NCBI RefSeq assembly: GCF_007713465.1
Contig: NZ_VMSG01000004.1
Span: 62,001 to 126,000 of the forward strand
Length of the DNA: 64,000 nucleotides
DNA from: Pseudomonas sp. H3(2019)
GTDB taxonomy: Bacteria; Pseudomonadota; Gammaproteobacteria; Pseudomonadales; Pseudomonadaceae
Direction of reading: 5' to 3'
Part shown: positions 34,213-42,623 of the stretch, piece by piece
How the letters are laid out: each line of letters opens with the position of its first letter
Numbering within the stretch: the stretch's first letter is position 1
Translations under genes and position numbers: made by a program
Notes under the pieces: generated by a model
Databases searched by the model: none
Seen by the model: the letters and a program-made list of their open reading frames with translations, nothing else
Told to the model about the DNA's origin: nothing

Positions 34213-36012
34213 ATGTGGCTTCTGGTCCTCGCTTATCTCGGTGGTGTGCTGACGATTCTCAGCCCGTGCATTCTGCCGGTACTGCCCTTTGTCTTCGCTC
34301 GCACCGGACAGCCGTTTATCAAGAATGGCTTGCCGCTGTTGGCGGGGATGGCGCTGACCTTCGCGCTCGTCGCCTCGTTGGCGGCGGTGGGCGGTGGTTG
34401 GGTGGTGCAACTCAATCAATACGGTCGCTGGCTCGCGTTGCTGTTCGTAGCACTGTTCGGGCTGACGCTGCTGCTGCCACAACTCGCCGAACGGCTGACG
34501 CGTCCACTGGTGGCCGCCGGCAGTCGACTGTCGGAAGCGGCGGGTGCCAATGCCCGGCCGCGTCCCGGTGCTTCGTTGCTGATCGGCGTCGCCACGGGCC
34601 TGCTTTGGGCGCCGTGCGCCGGGCCGATCCTCGGGCTGGTGCTGACCGGCGCGGCGCTGCAAGGGGCAAGTATCGGTACCACCTTGCTGTTACTGGCCTA
34701 CGCGCTGGGCGCCGCCTCTTCCCTCGCGGTCGCCTTGTTGCTGGGCGGTAAAGTTTTCGCGGCGATGAAACGTTCGATCGGCGCCGGTGAATGGCTGCGC
34801 CGTGGTCTTGGTGCGGCGATGCTGGCGGGTGTGGTCACCATCGCCCTGGGCCTGGACACCGGGCTTCTGGCGCGGGTGTCGACCGCGTCCACCGGTGGGC
34901 TTGAACAGGCGCTGGTCGGTCGACTGGCGGGTAAGTCCGGGGCAATGATGGCGCAGATTCCGGCGTCCGCCGACGATCAATCAGGCTCAGCCATGATGGT
35001 TGCCGGCGGTGCGATGAAAGTGGCCGCCAACGCTCCCGCGACGCTGCCCGTCGAAGGCAACCTGCCGCCGCTGGAGGGCGCCGTGCAATGGCTGAATTCA
35101 GCGCCGCTCAGCGCTCAAGCGTTGAAGGGTAAAGTAGTGTTGGTGGATTTCTGGACCTACTCCTGCATCAACTGCCTGCGCACCTTGCCATACGTCAAAG
35201 CCTGGGCCGAGAAGTATCGCGATCAGGGCCTGGTAGTGATCGGTGTGCATGCGCCGGAGTTCGCCTTCGAACGGGATGTGGGCAACGTGACCAAGGCCAT
35301 GAAGGACCTGGGCATTACCTACCCGGTGGCCATTGATAACGACTACAGGATCTGGCGTGCTTTCAACAACGAATACTGGCCGGCGCACTATTTTGCCGAC
35401 GCTCAGGGACGCATTCGTTACCACCATTTTGGTGAGGGTAACTACGCCGAATCAGAACGGGTGATCCAGCAGCTGTTGCGCGAAGCCGGCGCGGCGAAAG
35501 TCACCGATGGCCTGATCGACGCCAGTGCCCAAGGCGTGCAACAGGCACCGGACATGAATGAAGTGCGCTCGCCGGAAACCTACGTCGGCTACCAGCGTTC
35601 GGAGCATTTCGTACCTGAGGCGAGCCTCGCGCCCGACAAGATTGTCGCCTACAGCGCACCCGCGACGCTGGCACTGAATGACTGGACGCTGGACGGCCAC
35701 TGGAACGTCGGTTCGGAACGCGCCACATCGGCGGCTGGTGCCAGCCGCATCGTCTACCGCTTCCATGCCCGCGACCTGCATCTGGTACTGGGCCCCGGCG
35801 CCGACGGCAAACCGGTGCGCTTCAAAGTCATGATCGACGGCAAGGCCCCGGGCGACGCCCACGGCACCGACGTCGCACCGGATGGCAGCGGCAGTGTGAC
35901 CGAACAACGCCTCTACCAATTGGTGCGCCAACCCGGCGACGTGGCAGATCGGACCTTCAGCATCGAGTTCCTTGATCCTGGCGTGTCGGCGTATGCGTTT
36001 ACCTTTGGTTGA
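34213..36012 (+). CDS. dipZ: DipZ-like fusion: CcdA membrane domain + thioredoxin-like + C-terminal domain
   Basis: A 599-residue protein. The N-terminal 250 residues form a CcdA-type electron carrier with about six helices and the redox cysteines Cys19 (LSPCILP) and Cys135 (APCAGP). A thioredoxin-like TlpA/DipZ domain follows at about 285-430, with Cys318-Ile-Asn-Cys321 in FWTYSCINCLRTLPYV. Residues 460-599 match the extra C-terminal beta domain known from mycobacterial DipZ. It should carry electrons from cytoplasmic thioredoxin across the membrane to periplasmic partners, here most likely MsrB and MsrA on either side. The start at 34213 has only a weak AGGT; upstream in-frame codons overlap msrB. 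Confidence 0.85.
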   Translation: MWLLVLAYLGGVLTILSPCILPVLPFVFARTGQPFIKNGLPLLAGMALTFALVASLAAVGGGWVVQLNQYGRWLALLFVALFGLTLLLPQLAERLTRPLVAAGSRLSEAAGANARPRPGASLLIGVATGLLWAPCAGPILGLVLTGAALQGASIGTTLLLLAYALGAASSLAVALLLGGKVFAAMKRSIGAGEWLRRGLGAAMLAGVVTIALGLDTGLLARVSTASTGGLEQALVGRLAGKSGAMMAQIPASADDQSGSAMMVAGGAMKVAANAPATLPVEGNLPPLEGAVQWLNSAPLSAQALKGKVVLVDFWTYSCINCLRTLPYVKAWAEKYRDQGLVVIGVHAPEFAFERDVGNVTKAMKDLGITYPVAIDNDYRIWRAFNNEYWPAHYFADAQGRIRYHHFGEGNYAESERVIQQLLREAGAAKVTDGLIDASAQGVQQAPDMNEVRSPETYVGYQRSEHFVPEASLAPDKIVAYSAPATLALNDWTLDGHWNVGSERATSAAGASRIVYRFHARDLHLVLGPGADGKPVRFKVMIDGKAPGDAHGTDVAPDGSGSVTEQRLYQLVRQPGDVADRTFSIEFLDPGVSAYAFTFG

Positions 36013-36025
36013 TGAGCATGCGGTC

Positions 36026-36056
36026 CCGTAGGAGCTGCCGCAGGCTGCGATCTTCT
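36026..36056. repeat. Single REP-type sequence
   Basis: CGTAGGAGCTGCCGCAGGCT followed by GCGATC is the common GTAGGAGC REP unit of fluorescent pseudomonads. It lies between the dipZ-like gene and msrA, within the presumed transcript. Confidence 0.7.
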
Positions 36057-36094
36057 CCGGATACCGTGAATCTACTTATGCAGGAGTCGTCATC

Positions 36095-36802
36095 ATGAAA
36101 ACCCGATTTACCTGGCGCCGGACCCTGCTCGGGTTGGCCGTCGTTGCAGTTGCAGGTCAATGTCTGGCCTTTTCATTCGGCGCTGCCGAGGACGCAGTCG
36201 CCATCGCGCCGCCAGCCCTTGATGAAACGCCTAAGGCCAACAGCGAAACGGCGGTGTTCGCCGGTGGCTGCTTCTGGGGCGTTCAAGGCGTGTTTCAACA
36301 TGTCAAAGGCGTCAAGGATGCGCTCTCTGGTTACGCTGGAGGCGCAGCGAACACCGCGCAATACGAACGTGTCAGCGAGGGTGATACCGGCCATGCGGAA
36401 TCCGTTCAGGTCACTTTCGATCCTGCTCAGGTGAGCTACGGCACCTTGCTGCAAATCTACTTCTCGGTCGCTCACAACCCCACCGAGCTCAATCGACAAG
36501 GCCCGGACACCGGAACCCAATATCGCTCGGCGATCTTTGTCGAAAGTGCCGAGCAACAAAAAGTCGCCCAGGCCTACATCGCACAACTCGATGCAGCGCA
36601 CTCCTTCAACAAACCGATCGTTACCAAGCTTGAAACCTACAACGGCTTCTACCCGGCAGAGGCCTACCATCAGAACTTCCTGACGGAGCATCCGACGTAT
36701 CCCTACATCGTGATCAACGACCTGCCGAAAGTGGCGCAACTCAAACAGCTGTACCCGGAGCGGTATCAGGAGAAACCAGTGTTGGTGAAGGCGGGTATGT
36801 AG
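36095..36802 (+). CDS. msrA: Exported methionine-S-sulfoxide reductase
   Basis: A 235-residue MsrA with the catalytic motif GGCFWG (Cys59). Supporting segments are SGYAGGAANTAQYERVSEGDTGHAE, ending in the GHAE metal/substrate loop, and TQYRSAIF. The first about 30 residues (TWRRTLLGLAVVAVAGQCLA) are a signal peptide, possibly also Tat-type, so the enzyme acts in the periplasm. The C-terminal about 190 residues cover the whole catalytic domain. AGGAG lies 8 bases before the ATG. With msrB and the DipZ-like gene it completes a set able to repair both methionine sulfoxide forms outside the cytoplasm. Confidence 0.88.
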   Translation: MKTRFTWRRTLLGLAVVAVAGQCLAFSFGAAEDAVAIAPPALDETPKANSETAVFAGGCFWGVQGVFQHVKGVKDALSGYAGGAANTAQYERVSEGDTGHAESVQVTFDPAQVSYGTLLQIYFSVAHNPTELNRQGPDTGTQYRSAIFVESAEQQKVAQAYIAQLDAAHSFNKPIVTKLETYNGFYPAEAYHQNFLTEHPTYPYIVINDLPKVAQLKQLYPERYQEKPVLVKAGM

Positions 36803-36809
36803 TGCTGGA

Positions 36810-37823
36810 TCAACCGGAAATCATGTTCTTGCCGATGATCTTCGAGCGATACAACGCCTGATCCGCCCGAGCCAGCAGGCCGGTTTGTTGCTCGTCTTCA
36901 AAGCGCTGTGCTACGCCAAAGCTCATCGTGACCTGGAAGTCGCCGACCGGTGGCAGGCTCGACAGCTCCTGGCGGATGTTTTCGGCGAGGGCGCGTGCGG
37001 TGGCAGCGGTGCTGTTGGGCAGGATCACGATGAACTCATCGCCGCCCCAACGGGCCAGCAAGTCACCTTCGCGCACGCAGCGTTTGACGCTTTCGACCAC
37101 GTGCACTAACGCCGCGTCGCCCAAGGCATGGCCGTAATGGTCGTTGATGTTTTTGAAGTCATCGATGTCCATGGCGATCAGCGACAGCGGCTGACGAAAA
37201 CGCTGGGAGCGCTCGCATTCCAGTGGCAGGGCTTTTTCCAGGAGGTAGCGGTTGGCGATCCCGGTCAGGGTGTCGCTTTCTGCCAGTTTGCGGTTTTCGT
37301 CCAGCTGAGCCTGTAACTGCTGATTGAGCAGAGACAGCTCGCGGGTCCGTTCCTCGACCATCGCTTCCAGGGAATGATTGCGCCGTTCGAGTTGCTCGAG
37401 CAGACGCTTCTTGTCTTCAATGCAGCGGCTCGCCCCGATCATCCGCGCCACTGAGCCATCGCTGTTACGTGCGATCACATGACCGCGATCTTCGATCCAG
37501 ATGTAGCGGCCATCCCGCCTGCGGCAACGGTACTCGGTTTGATAGCGGGGCGAGCGCTGATGCAGGTGAGCATCGAATTGCAGCATCACCTGCTGGTAAT
37601 CGTCGGGATGAATCGCGTTCTCCCAGGCCAGCACGTTGTTCTCAAGTGCATGAGGTGCGTAGCCGAGCATGTCGTACCAACCGCGATTGCGGTAGACAAA
37701 CCCGGTGTTGGCATTCCAGTCCCAGATCCCGTCGCTGACCAGCTCCAGAATCGCGTGCAGCATGTCTTCATTCAGATCAGTCAGGCTGACCTTCAACGGC
37801 TCGATACTGGACAACTCAACCAT
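36810..37823 (-). CDS. PAS-GGDEF diguanylate cyclase
   Basis: A 337-residue cytoplasmic protein with a PAS/PAC sensor domain at about 20-140 (LELVSDGIWDWNANTGFVYR, RRRDGRYIWIEDRGHVI), a coiled linker at about 145-185 and a GGDEF domain at 185-337. The active motif is intact (RWGGDEF), and an inhibitory site REGD lies five residues before it, so it should make cyclic di-GMP with product feedback. There is no EAL domain and no membrane segment. I chose the ATG at 37823, with GGAG 7 bases upstream. It is convergent with msrA, the stops being only 7 bases apart. Confidence 0.9.
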   Translation of the reverse strand: MVELSSIEPLKVSLTDLNEDMLHAILELVSDGIWDWNANTGFVYRNRGWYDMLGYAPHALENNVLAWENAIHPDDYQQVMLQFDAHLHQRSPRYQTEYRCRRRDGRYIWIEDRGHVIARNSDGSVARMIGASRCIEDKKRLLEQLERRNHSLEAMVEERTRELSLLNQQLQAQLDENRKLAESDTLTGIANRYLLEKALPLECERSQRFRQPLSLIAMDIDDFKNINDHYGHALGDAALVHVVESVKRCVREGDLLARWGGDEFIVILPNSTAATARALAENIRQELSSLPPVGDFQVTMSFGVAQRFEDEQQTGLLARADQALYRSKIIGKNMISG

Positions 37824-37954
37824 CACCGCTCTCCCTGCTGCCCTGATCTTCAAGTGGGCGGCCAATCGTGGATAATAACTCATGGCACGTTGAGACTGTA
37901 GCGCCGGGAATCAAGGGATAGAAGCCTCTTGCGCAGTAATAATGGCGTGCGCGA

Positions 37955-38863
37955 TCAGTTCTGTTTACCCCACATCTGCAACGCGAACTCGACAAAACTG
38001 CGCAGTTTCGGCAAACGGTATCGATCCTGCGCGTAGATCAGATTCATCGGGCGACGGGGCAGTTGATAGTCCTGCATCAGGGCCACCAGTTTCCCTTCCC
38101 GAAGGTCTTGATCCACCAGAGCATCCGGCAGCATCACCACACCCATTCCGGTGCGCGCCGCCTGGTGCAGGCCCGATGAGCTGTTGATCAGCATCGGGCC
38201 GCTCACCGCCACGACGATCTCCCCGTCAGGGCCACTCAGACGCCACTGTTTTTCCACCGAGCGCCATTCATCGCCCGCCGGGTAGGCAAAGGCCAGGCAA
38301 TCGTGATCGGCCAGCTCCTCCGGTTTTTGCGGTGTGCCACGGCGTGCCAGATACGCCGGCGATGCACACATGGTCAGCGTGTAGTCCTCCAGTGGCCGGG
38401 CGATCAGGTTGGACGGTTCGCTGTTACCCAAGCGAATCGCAACATCAAAACCGTTGTCCAGCAGATCAAGGCGTTGATTGGTCAACACCACGTCCAGCTT
38501 GACCTGCGGGCAGCGCTGCACGAATTCGCTCAAGGCCGGCGCCAGGCGTTCCGTGCCAAAGGTCAGTGGGGCAGTAATGCGCAGCGTACCGCTGGGCTCG
38601 CCCTGGGTTTGTTCGGCCAGCCGCTCGGAGTCGGCCACCAGCCCCAGCACCTCAAGACAGCGTTGATAGTAGGTCGAGCCAAATTCGGTCAAGCGCTGCC
38701 GCCGCGTCGTACGGTGAAGCAAGCTGACACCCAGACGTTGCTCCAGTGCTCGCAGGTGGTTGCCGACCATGGTGGTCGACATTTCGCACTCCAGGGCGGC
38801 GGCGGTCATGCTGCCAGCCTCGACCACTTTCACGTAAACCGACATCGCCAGCAGTAAGTCCAT
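37955..38863 (-). CDS. LysR-family regulator (CrgA-like)
   Basis: A 302-residue regulator with N-terminal winged helix (about 1-60: MTAAALECEMSTTMVGNHLR, ALEQRLGVSLLHRTTRRQRL) and the CrgA-type effector domain (GTLRITAPLTFGTERLAPAL, LDLLDNGFDVAIRLG). It is divergent from the class III aminotransferase gene, which is its most likely target. The start is ATG at 38863; a TTG two codons earlier is less likely. The ligand is unknown. Confidence 0.88.
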   Translation of the reverse strand: MDLLLAMSVYVKVVEAGSMTAAALECEMSTTMVGNHLRALEQRLGVSLLHRTTRRQRLTEFGSTYYQRCLEVLGLVADSERLAEQTQGEPSGTLRITAPLTFGTERLAPALSEFVQRCPQVKLDVVLTNQRLDLLDNGFDVAIRLGNSEPSNLIARPLEDYTLTMCASPAYLARRGTPQKPEELADHDCLAFAYPAGDEWRSVEKQWRLSGPDGEIVVAVSGPMLINSSSGLHQAARTGMGVVMLPDALVDQDLREGKLVALMQDYQLPRRPMNLIYAQDRYRLPKLRSFVEFALQMWGKQN

Positions 38864-38965
38864 TATCAAGCCCAGCTTTAAAATGATTGAAGTGTTACGG
38901 CGTTTATCCAGCTCAAGTGGTTAACGATACTGCAAAAACACCGACTGATGATGGAGCTTGATGTC

Positions 38966-40147
38966 ATGACCGCCGCCTGCCTGATGACCACTTATCAACC
39001 CCTGGCCTTGAGCTTTACCAAAGGACTGGGCACACGCCTGTGGGATCAGGCTGGTCGTGAGTACCTGGATGCGGTGGCGGGCGTGGCTGTGACCAACGTC
39101 GGCCACTCGCACCCGCGGGTGGTCAGCGCCATCAGTGAACAGGCCGGCCTGTTGCTGCACACCTCCAACCTGTACAGCATCGACTGGCAGCAACGGTTGG
39201 CGCACAAGCTGACGAAGTTGTCGGGGCTCGACCGGGTGTTCTTCAACAACTCCGGTGCCGAGGCCAATGAAACCGCGCTGAAACTGGCCCGGCTGTACGG
39301 CTGGCACAAAGGTGTCGAACAGCCGTTGGTGGTGGTCATGGAGAACGCCTTTCATGGCCGCACGCTGGGCACCTTGTCTGCCAGCGATGGACCAGCGGTG
39401 CGTTTGGGGTTTCAGGGGTTGCCGGGGGATTTCATCAAAGTGCCGTTCGGCGATCTCGCCGCGCTGGATAAGGCCCACCAGACTCATGGCCAGCGCATCG
39501 TGGCGGTTCTGATGGAACCGATTCAAGGCGAAAGTGGCGTGCAACTCGCACCTCCCGGCTACCTGAAAGCCCTGCGCGAATTGTGCAATCGGCGCAACTG
39601 GCTGCTGATGCTCGACGAGATCCAGACGGGTATCGGCCGCACCGGGCAATGGTTCGCCTTTCAGCACGAAGGTATCGTTCCGGACGTCATGACCCTGGCC
39701 AAAGGCCTGGGCAACGGTGTCCCCATCGGCGCTTGTCTGGCTCGCGGCAAAGCCGCCGAACTCTTCACCCCCGGCAGCCACGGCAGCACCTTTGGTGGAA
39801 ACCCGCTGGCATGTCGGGTGGGTTGCACAGTGCTGGAGATCATCGAAGAGCAAGGCTTGCTGGAAAACGCCAAGCGTCAGGGCGAACGCTTGCTCGCACG
39901 TTTGCACGCCGAACTCGATGGCAACCCGCAGGTACTAGAGATCCGTGGTCAGGGTTTGATGATCGGCATCGAACTGGCCCAGCCCATTCGCGACCTGACC
40001 CTGATCGCTGCGCGGGATCACGGGCTGCTGATCAACGTGACACGGGGCAAGACCATCCGCTTGCTGCCACCGCTGACCATCGATGAGCGGGAGGTGGAAA
40101 TGATTGTGCGGGGGGTAGGGCGGGTACTGAGAGGGGCTGAGAGCTGA
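38966..40147 (+). CDS. Class III aminotransferase (acetylornithine/aspartate aminotransferase family)
   Basis: A 393-residue PLP enzyme of the ArgD/AruC group. Signatures are [34 protein letters not shown], the PLP-contact [20 protein letters not shown] and the Schiff-base Lys in [17 protein letters not shown], then [15 protein letters not shown]. It probably transfers amino groups from N-acetylornithine, ornithine or a similar omega-amine to 2-oxoglutarate. Substrate cannot be fixed from sequence. It is a paralogue rather than the main argD, judged by its lone position beside a LysR gene. I chose ATG 38966, with GGAG 9 bases before it. A REP-derived terminator follows. Confidence 0.85.
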   Translation: MTAACLMTTYQPLALSFTKGLGTRLWDQAGREYLDAVAGVAVTNVGHSHPRVVSAISEQAGLLLHTSNLYSIDWQQRLAHKLTKLSGLDRVFFNNSGAEANETALKLARLYGWHKGVEQPLVVVMENAFHGRTLGTLSASDGPAVRLGFQGLPGDFIKVPFGDLAALDKAHQTHGQRIVAVLMEPIQGESGVQLAPPGYLKALRELCNRRNWLLMLDEIQTGIGRTGQWFAFQHEGIVPDVMTLAKGLGNGVPIGACLARGKAAELFTPGSHGSTFGGNPLACRVGCTVLEIIEEQGLLENAKRQGERLLARLHAELDGNPQVLEIRGQGLMIGIELAQPIRDLTLIAARDHGLLINVTRGKTIRLLPPLTIDEREVEMIVRGVGRVLRGAES

Positions 40148-40168
40148 TCGATCTCGCTTACCCCATTC

Positions 40169-40201
40169 CCGTAGGAGCAAGCCTTGCTCCTACGGTTTTT
40201 T
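40169..40201 (+). terminator. REP-derived terminator of the aminotransferase gene
   Basis: A perfect palindrome with 13-base arms (CCGTAGGAGCAAG, one central base, inverted copy) is followed by T6. It is a REP-type sequence serving as an intrinsic terminator. Confidence 0.8.
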
Positions 40202-40231
40202 GTCCGTCGCCAGGTGTAAAACGTGCCCGAT

Positions 40232-40810
40232 TTACTGCTGCAACTTACGCTTGTTCCTCAGGTGCACGATCACCGCCACAACCACAACGACCAGCACAAC
40301 ACCCAGAGCAATCGGCAGCCGGTAAGGCCTGAGGTCACCGAACAATTGCTGAAGTGCTTCGCCCGCCCAATAACCGCCGCTGACAAACAGTGTGGCCCAG
40401 ACCATTGCACCGAGCATGTTCCACAGTGAAAAACGCAACGGCGACAGGCCACTGGCACCGATCACCATAGGGCCCACCAACCGCATGCCGTACAGAAAAC
40501 GCACCGAAAAAACCGACATCGACGGGTAGCGTGCGATCAATCCGCTGACGCGCTTGATCTGCGCTTGCTGGCGCTTGAGACGAGGCAAGAGTCGCGAACC
40601 GAAATACCGACCGCTCCAGAACAGCAGTTGATCCCCCAGCATTCCGCCGGCGCTGGCCCAGGCGATCACCGGCCAAAGCTTCAGCAAATGCTGATGCGCC
40701 GCCATGCCGCCCAATATCAGGATGGTTTCGCCTTCCATGACACAGCCAATAAAAACCGCCCAATAGCCGTAGGTCGCGAGGAGGTGATTGAGGTCTATGT
40801 GCTCGAACAT
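40232..40810 (-). CDS. DedA/VTT-family inner-membrane protein
   Basis: A 192-residue protein with about five hydrophobic segments. DedA motifs are YGYWAVFIGCVMEGETILIL near the start (acidic residue in the first re-entrant region), GGMLGDQLLFWSGRYFG, and FSVRFLYGMRLVGPMVIGAS with the conserved arginine pair. Family members move undecaprenyl phosphate or other lipids between leaflets and support membrane potential. The C-terminal tail is basic (HLRNKRKLQQ). The gene stands alone. Confidence 0.87.
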   Translation of the reverse strand: MFEHIDLNHLLATYGYWAVFIGCVMEGETILILGGMAAHQHLLKLWPVIAWASAGGMLGDQLLFWSGRYFGSRLLPRLKRQQAQIKRVSGLIARYPSMSVFSVRFLYGMRLVGPMVIGASGLSPLRFSLWNMLGAMVWATLFVSGGYWAGEALQQLFGDLRPYRLPIALGVVLVVVVVAVIVHLRNKRKLQQ

Positions 40811-40904
40811 GGGCGGTTGGCGGCCTTTGGCGTGTTGTGGAGGCTGGGTAATGGCGGACCGTCATCGGCCGGGTTCGTTGCCCGTGCATTCATGAATGAA
40901 GCGA

Positions 40905-41345
40905 TTATGTGGCTGCGACATTCGAGAGCGGACGCTCCCCCAGATACTCAACCAACCGTAGCAGATAACCGTCCGGGTCCTGCACCACCAGCTCATGCTG
41001 GCCGACTTCCACCGTACCGGATCGATACCACTTCTCGGCAAACGGGCGAAACAATGGCCACTCGGCAGCGGCCAGCCGCTGGAGAATCGGCTCGACACTG
41101 TCGACCGTCATCTGAAAGTTGATGCCGCGCCCAAACGGCGCCTCCAGTGGACCGGTCACCCATTGCCCTTCGAGCGGGTCGTACTGCTCCAGCATGACCT
41201 GCACCCCGTCGAAATCGAGGTAGGCAAAGCCCTCTTCGGGGCGGTCGTAGGCGACCCTGAATCCAACCAGTGTGGTCCAGAAATCCAGACTGTTCCTGAT
41301 GTCGCCGACCATCAGTTCGGGGACCATTCTGTTCCTTGAAAACAT
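40905..41345 (-). CDS. VOC-family (glyoxalase/bleomycin-resistance type) protein
   Basis: A 146-residue protein with two paired beta-alpha-beta-beta-beta modules. The first is at about 7-55 (VPELMVGDIRNSLDFWTTLV) and the second at about 75-135, ending in HELVVQDPDGYLLRLVEYLG. The pattern is that of bleomycin-resistance-like VOC proteins, which bind toxic compounds or act as metal-dependent enzymes. The metal-ligand positions are only partly evident (Glu in RLVEYLG, His in GQHELVV). The ATG at 41345 has AAGGAG 5 bases upstream. No resistance function can be claimed from sequence. Confidence 0.8.
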   Translation of the reverse strand: MFSRNRMVPELMVGDIRNSLDFWTTLVGFRVAYDRPEEGFAYLDFDGVQVMLEQYDPLEGQWVTGPLEAPFGRGINFQMTVDSVEPILQRLAAAEWPLFRPFAEKWYRSGTVEVGQHELVVQDPDGYLLRLVEYLGERPLSNVAAT

Positions 41346-41398
41346 ACCTCTCCTTTAGTGAACGTCTAGCCCGTTCAATGTGCGCTCAGGATAGCGCC

Positions 41399-41701
41399 TC
41401 AATCTTGATCGTTCCCACGCAGAGCGTGGGAACGATCAACTTCCGAAGCGTCACCACCCTGCACCAAGGTCTGCGCCTCACCCTGTTCAATCACCCAGCG
41501 CAGCAGGTCGGTCACCGGCACGCGGTGGCTGCGTTCGACCCATTGCAGGCCGTCGGGGCTGTAGTGTTCGGTGTAGCGGGTGAGGATCAGCTCGCGCTGG
41601 TCGCTCGACAGTCGCAGGCTGACTTCGCGGCAGTGCAGGTTGGCGTTGGCGTGTTTCACCACACGTTGTTGCAGCATCAGGGACTGGTTTTCAGGGATCA
41701 T
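41399..41701 (-). CDS. Small hypothetical protein whose C-terminus is encoded by a REP sequence
   Basis: A 100-residue protein starting MIPENQSLMLQQRVVKHANA, then CREVSLRLSSDQRELILTRY and VPVTDLLRWVIEQGEAQTLV. I do not recognise a family; the even composition and AGGAAG 9 bases before the ATG suggest that it is real. The last 12 or so residues (EVDRSHALRGNDQD) are read from the palindromic REP at 41405-41439, so the original stop was probably lost when that repeat arrived. It is divergent from the following two-component operon across about 200 bases. Confidence 0.5.
   Translation of the reverse strand: MIPENQSLMLQQRVVKHANANLHCREVSLRLSSDQRELILTRYTEHYSPDGLQWVERSHRVPVTDLLRWVIEQGEAQTLVQGGDASEVDRSHALRGNDQD
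41405..41439. repeat. Palindromic REP-type sequence
   Basis: TTGATCGTTCCCACGC, loop AGA, then a perfect 16-base inverted copy. It is the same REP type as the one at 1021-1050. It overlaps the 3' end of the minus-strand small gene and could act as its mRNA-end hairpin. Confidence 0.85.
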
Positions 41702-41903
41702 CGGTCGGGGCTTCCTGGCAGCGGTGTACGCGTGAGCAAGGGCATGAGCAAACAGTCTTCGGGAAAAGGAGCTTGATGCTGACATTCGGGTCTTGCGCAA
41801 AGATGTCTGCTTTTTTACCGCGATGTCGCTTTGTTACCCGATTGAAATATATGACGGACCGCGCCGAATGGTTTTAGATGTGGGTTCTTTCAGACCTTAA
41901 GTG

Positions 41904-42623
41904 ATGCCGCTGGTGAGCAGTCTTTTGATCGTGGACGACGACCTTGAGGTCCTCGCGCTGCTGAAGAAATTTTTCGTGCAACAAGGCTATGCGGTGGAGG
42001 TCGCCACCGATGGTGCTTCGATGTGGGCGGCGATTGAGCGCCAGGCGCCGGACCTGATCATTCTCGACCTGATGCTGCCGGGCGAGAACGGGCTGACGCT
42101 GTGCCAACGCCTTCGCCAGCAATTTCCGACACCGGTGATCATGCTGACCGCCATGGGGGAGTTGAGTGATCGGGTGGTCGGGCTGGAGATGGGCGCCGAT
42201 GATTACCTGAGCAAACCGTTCGACGCCCGGGAGCTGTTGGCCCGCGTGCGCGCCGTGCTGCGCCGGGCCGGCGAAAGCCGCCCGCTGGCCGGGGAAGCGC
42301 CGCGCCCGCTGATCAAGTTCGCCGACTGGCAACTGGACCTCACCCGTCGGGAACTGCGCTCGCCGGATCAAGTGATGATCCCGTTGTCGGCCGGCGAGTT
42401 CGACTTGCTGTTGGTGTTTGTCGAGCATCCGCAGCGCATTCTCACTCGGGAGTTGCTGCTGGACCTGGCGCGGGGCCGCACGCATGAGGCATTCGATCGC
42501 AGCATTGACGTTCAGGTCAGCCGCTTGCGGCGCAAGCTGGAGTACGACACCAAGCGCCCGGAAATGATTCGGACCGTGCGCAACGGCGGTTACCTGTTCA
42601 CTCCTGGCGTGACCCGCCAGTGA
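41904..42623 (+). CDS. OmpR-family response regulator
   Basis: A 239-residue regulator with receiver domain at about 5-118 (acidic Asp11-Asp12, phospho-acceptor Asp55 in LIILDLMLPGENG, Lys in DDYLSKPFDAREL) and DNA-binding winged helix at about 138-232 (LSAGEFDLLLVFVEHPQRIL, RSIDVQVSRLRRKLEYD). It resembles the OmpR/RstA subgroup. The kinase gene overlaps its stop by 4 bases. The start is a GTGATG pair at 41901/41904 with a weak ribosome binding site; I prefer the ATG. The signal is unknown. Confidence 0.87.
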   Translation: MPLVSSLLIVDDDLEVLALLKKFFVQQGYAVEVATDGASMWAAIERQAPDLIILDLMLPGENGLTLCQRLRQQFPTPVIMLTAMGELSDRVVGLEMGADDYLSKPFDARELLARVRAVLRRAGESRPLAGEAPRPLIKFADWQLDLTRRELRSPDQVMIPLSAGEFDLLLVFVEHPQRILTRELLLDLARGRTHEAFDRSIDVQVSRLRRKLEYDTKRPEMIRTVRNGGYLFTPGVTRQ

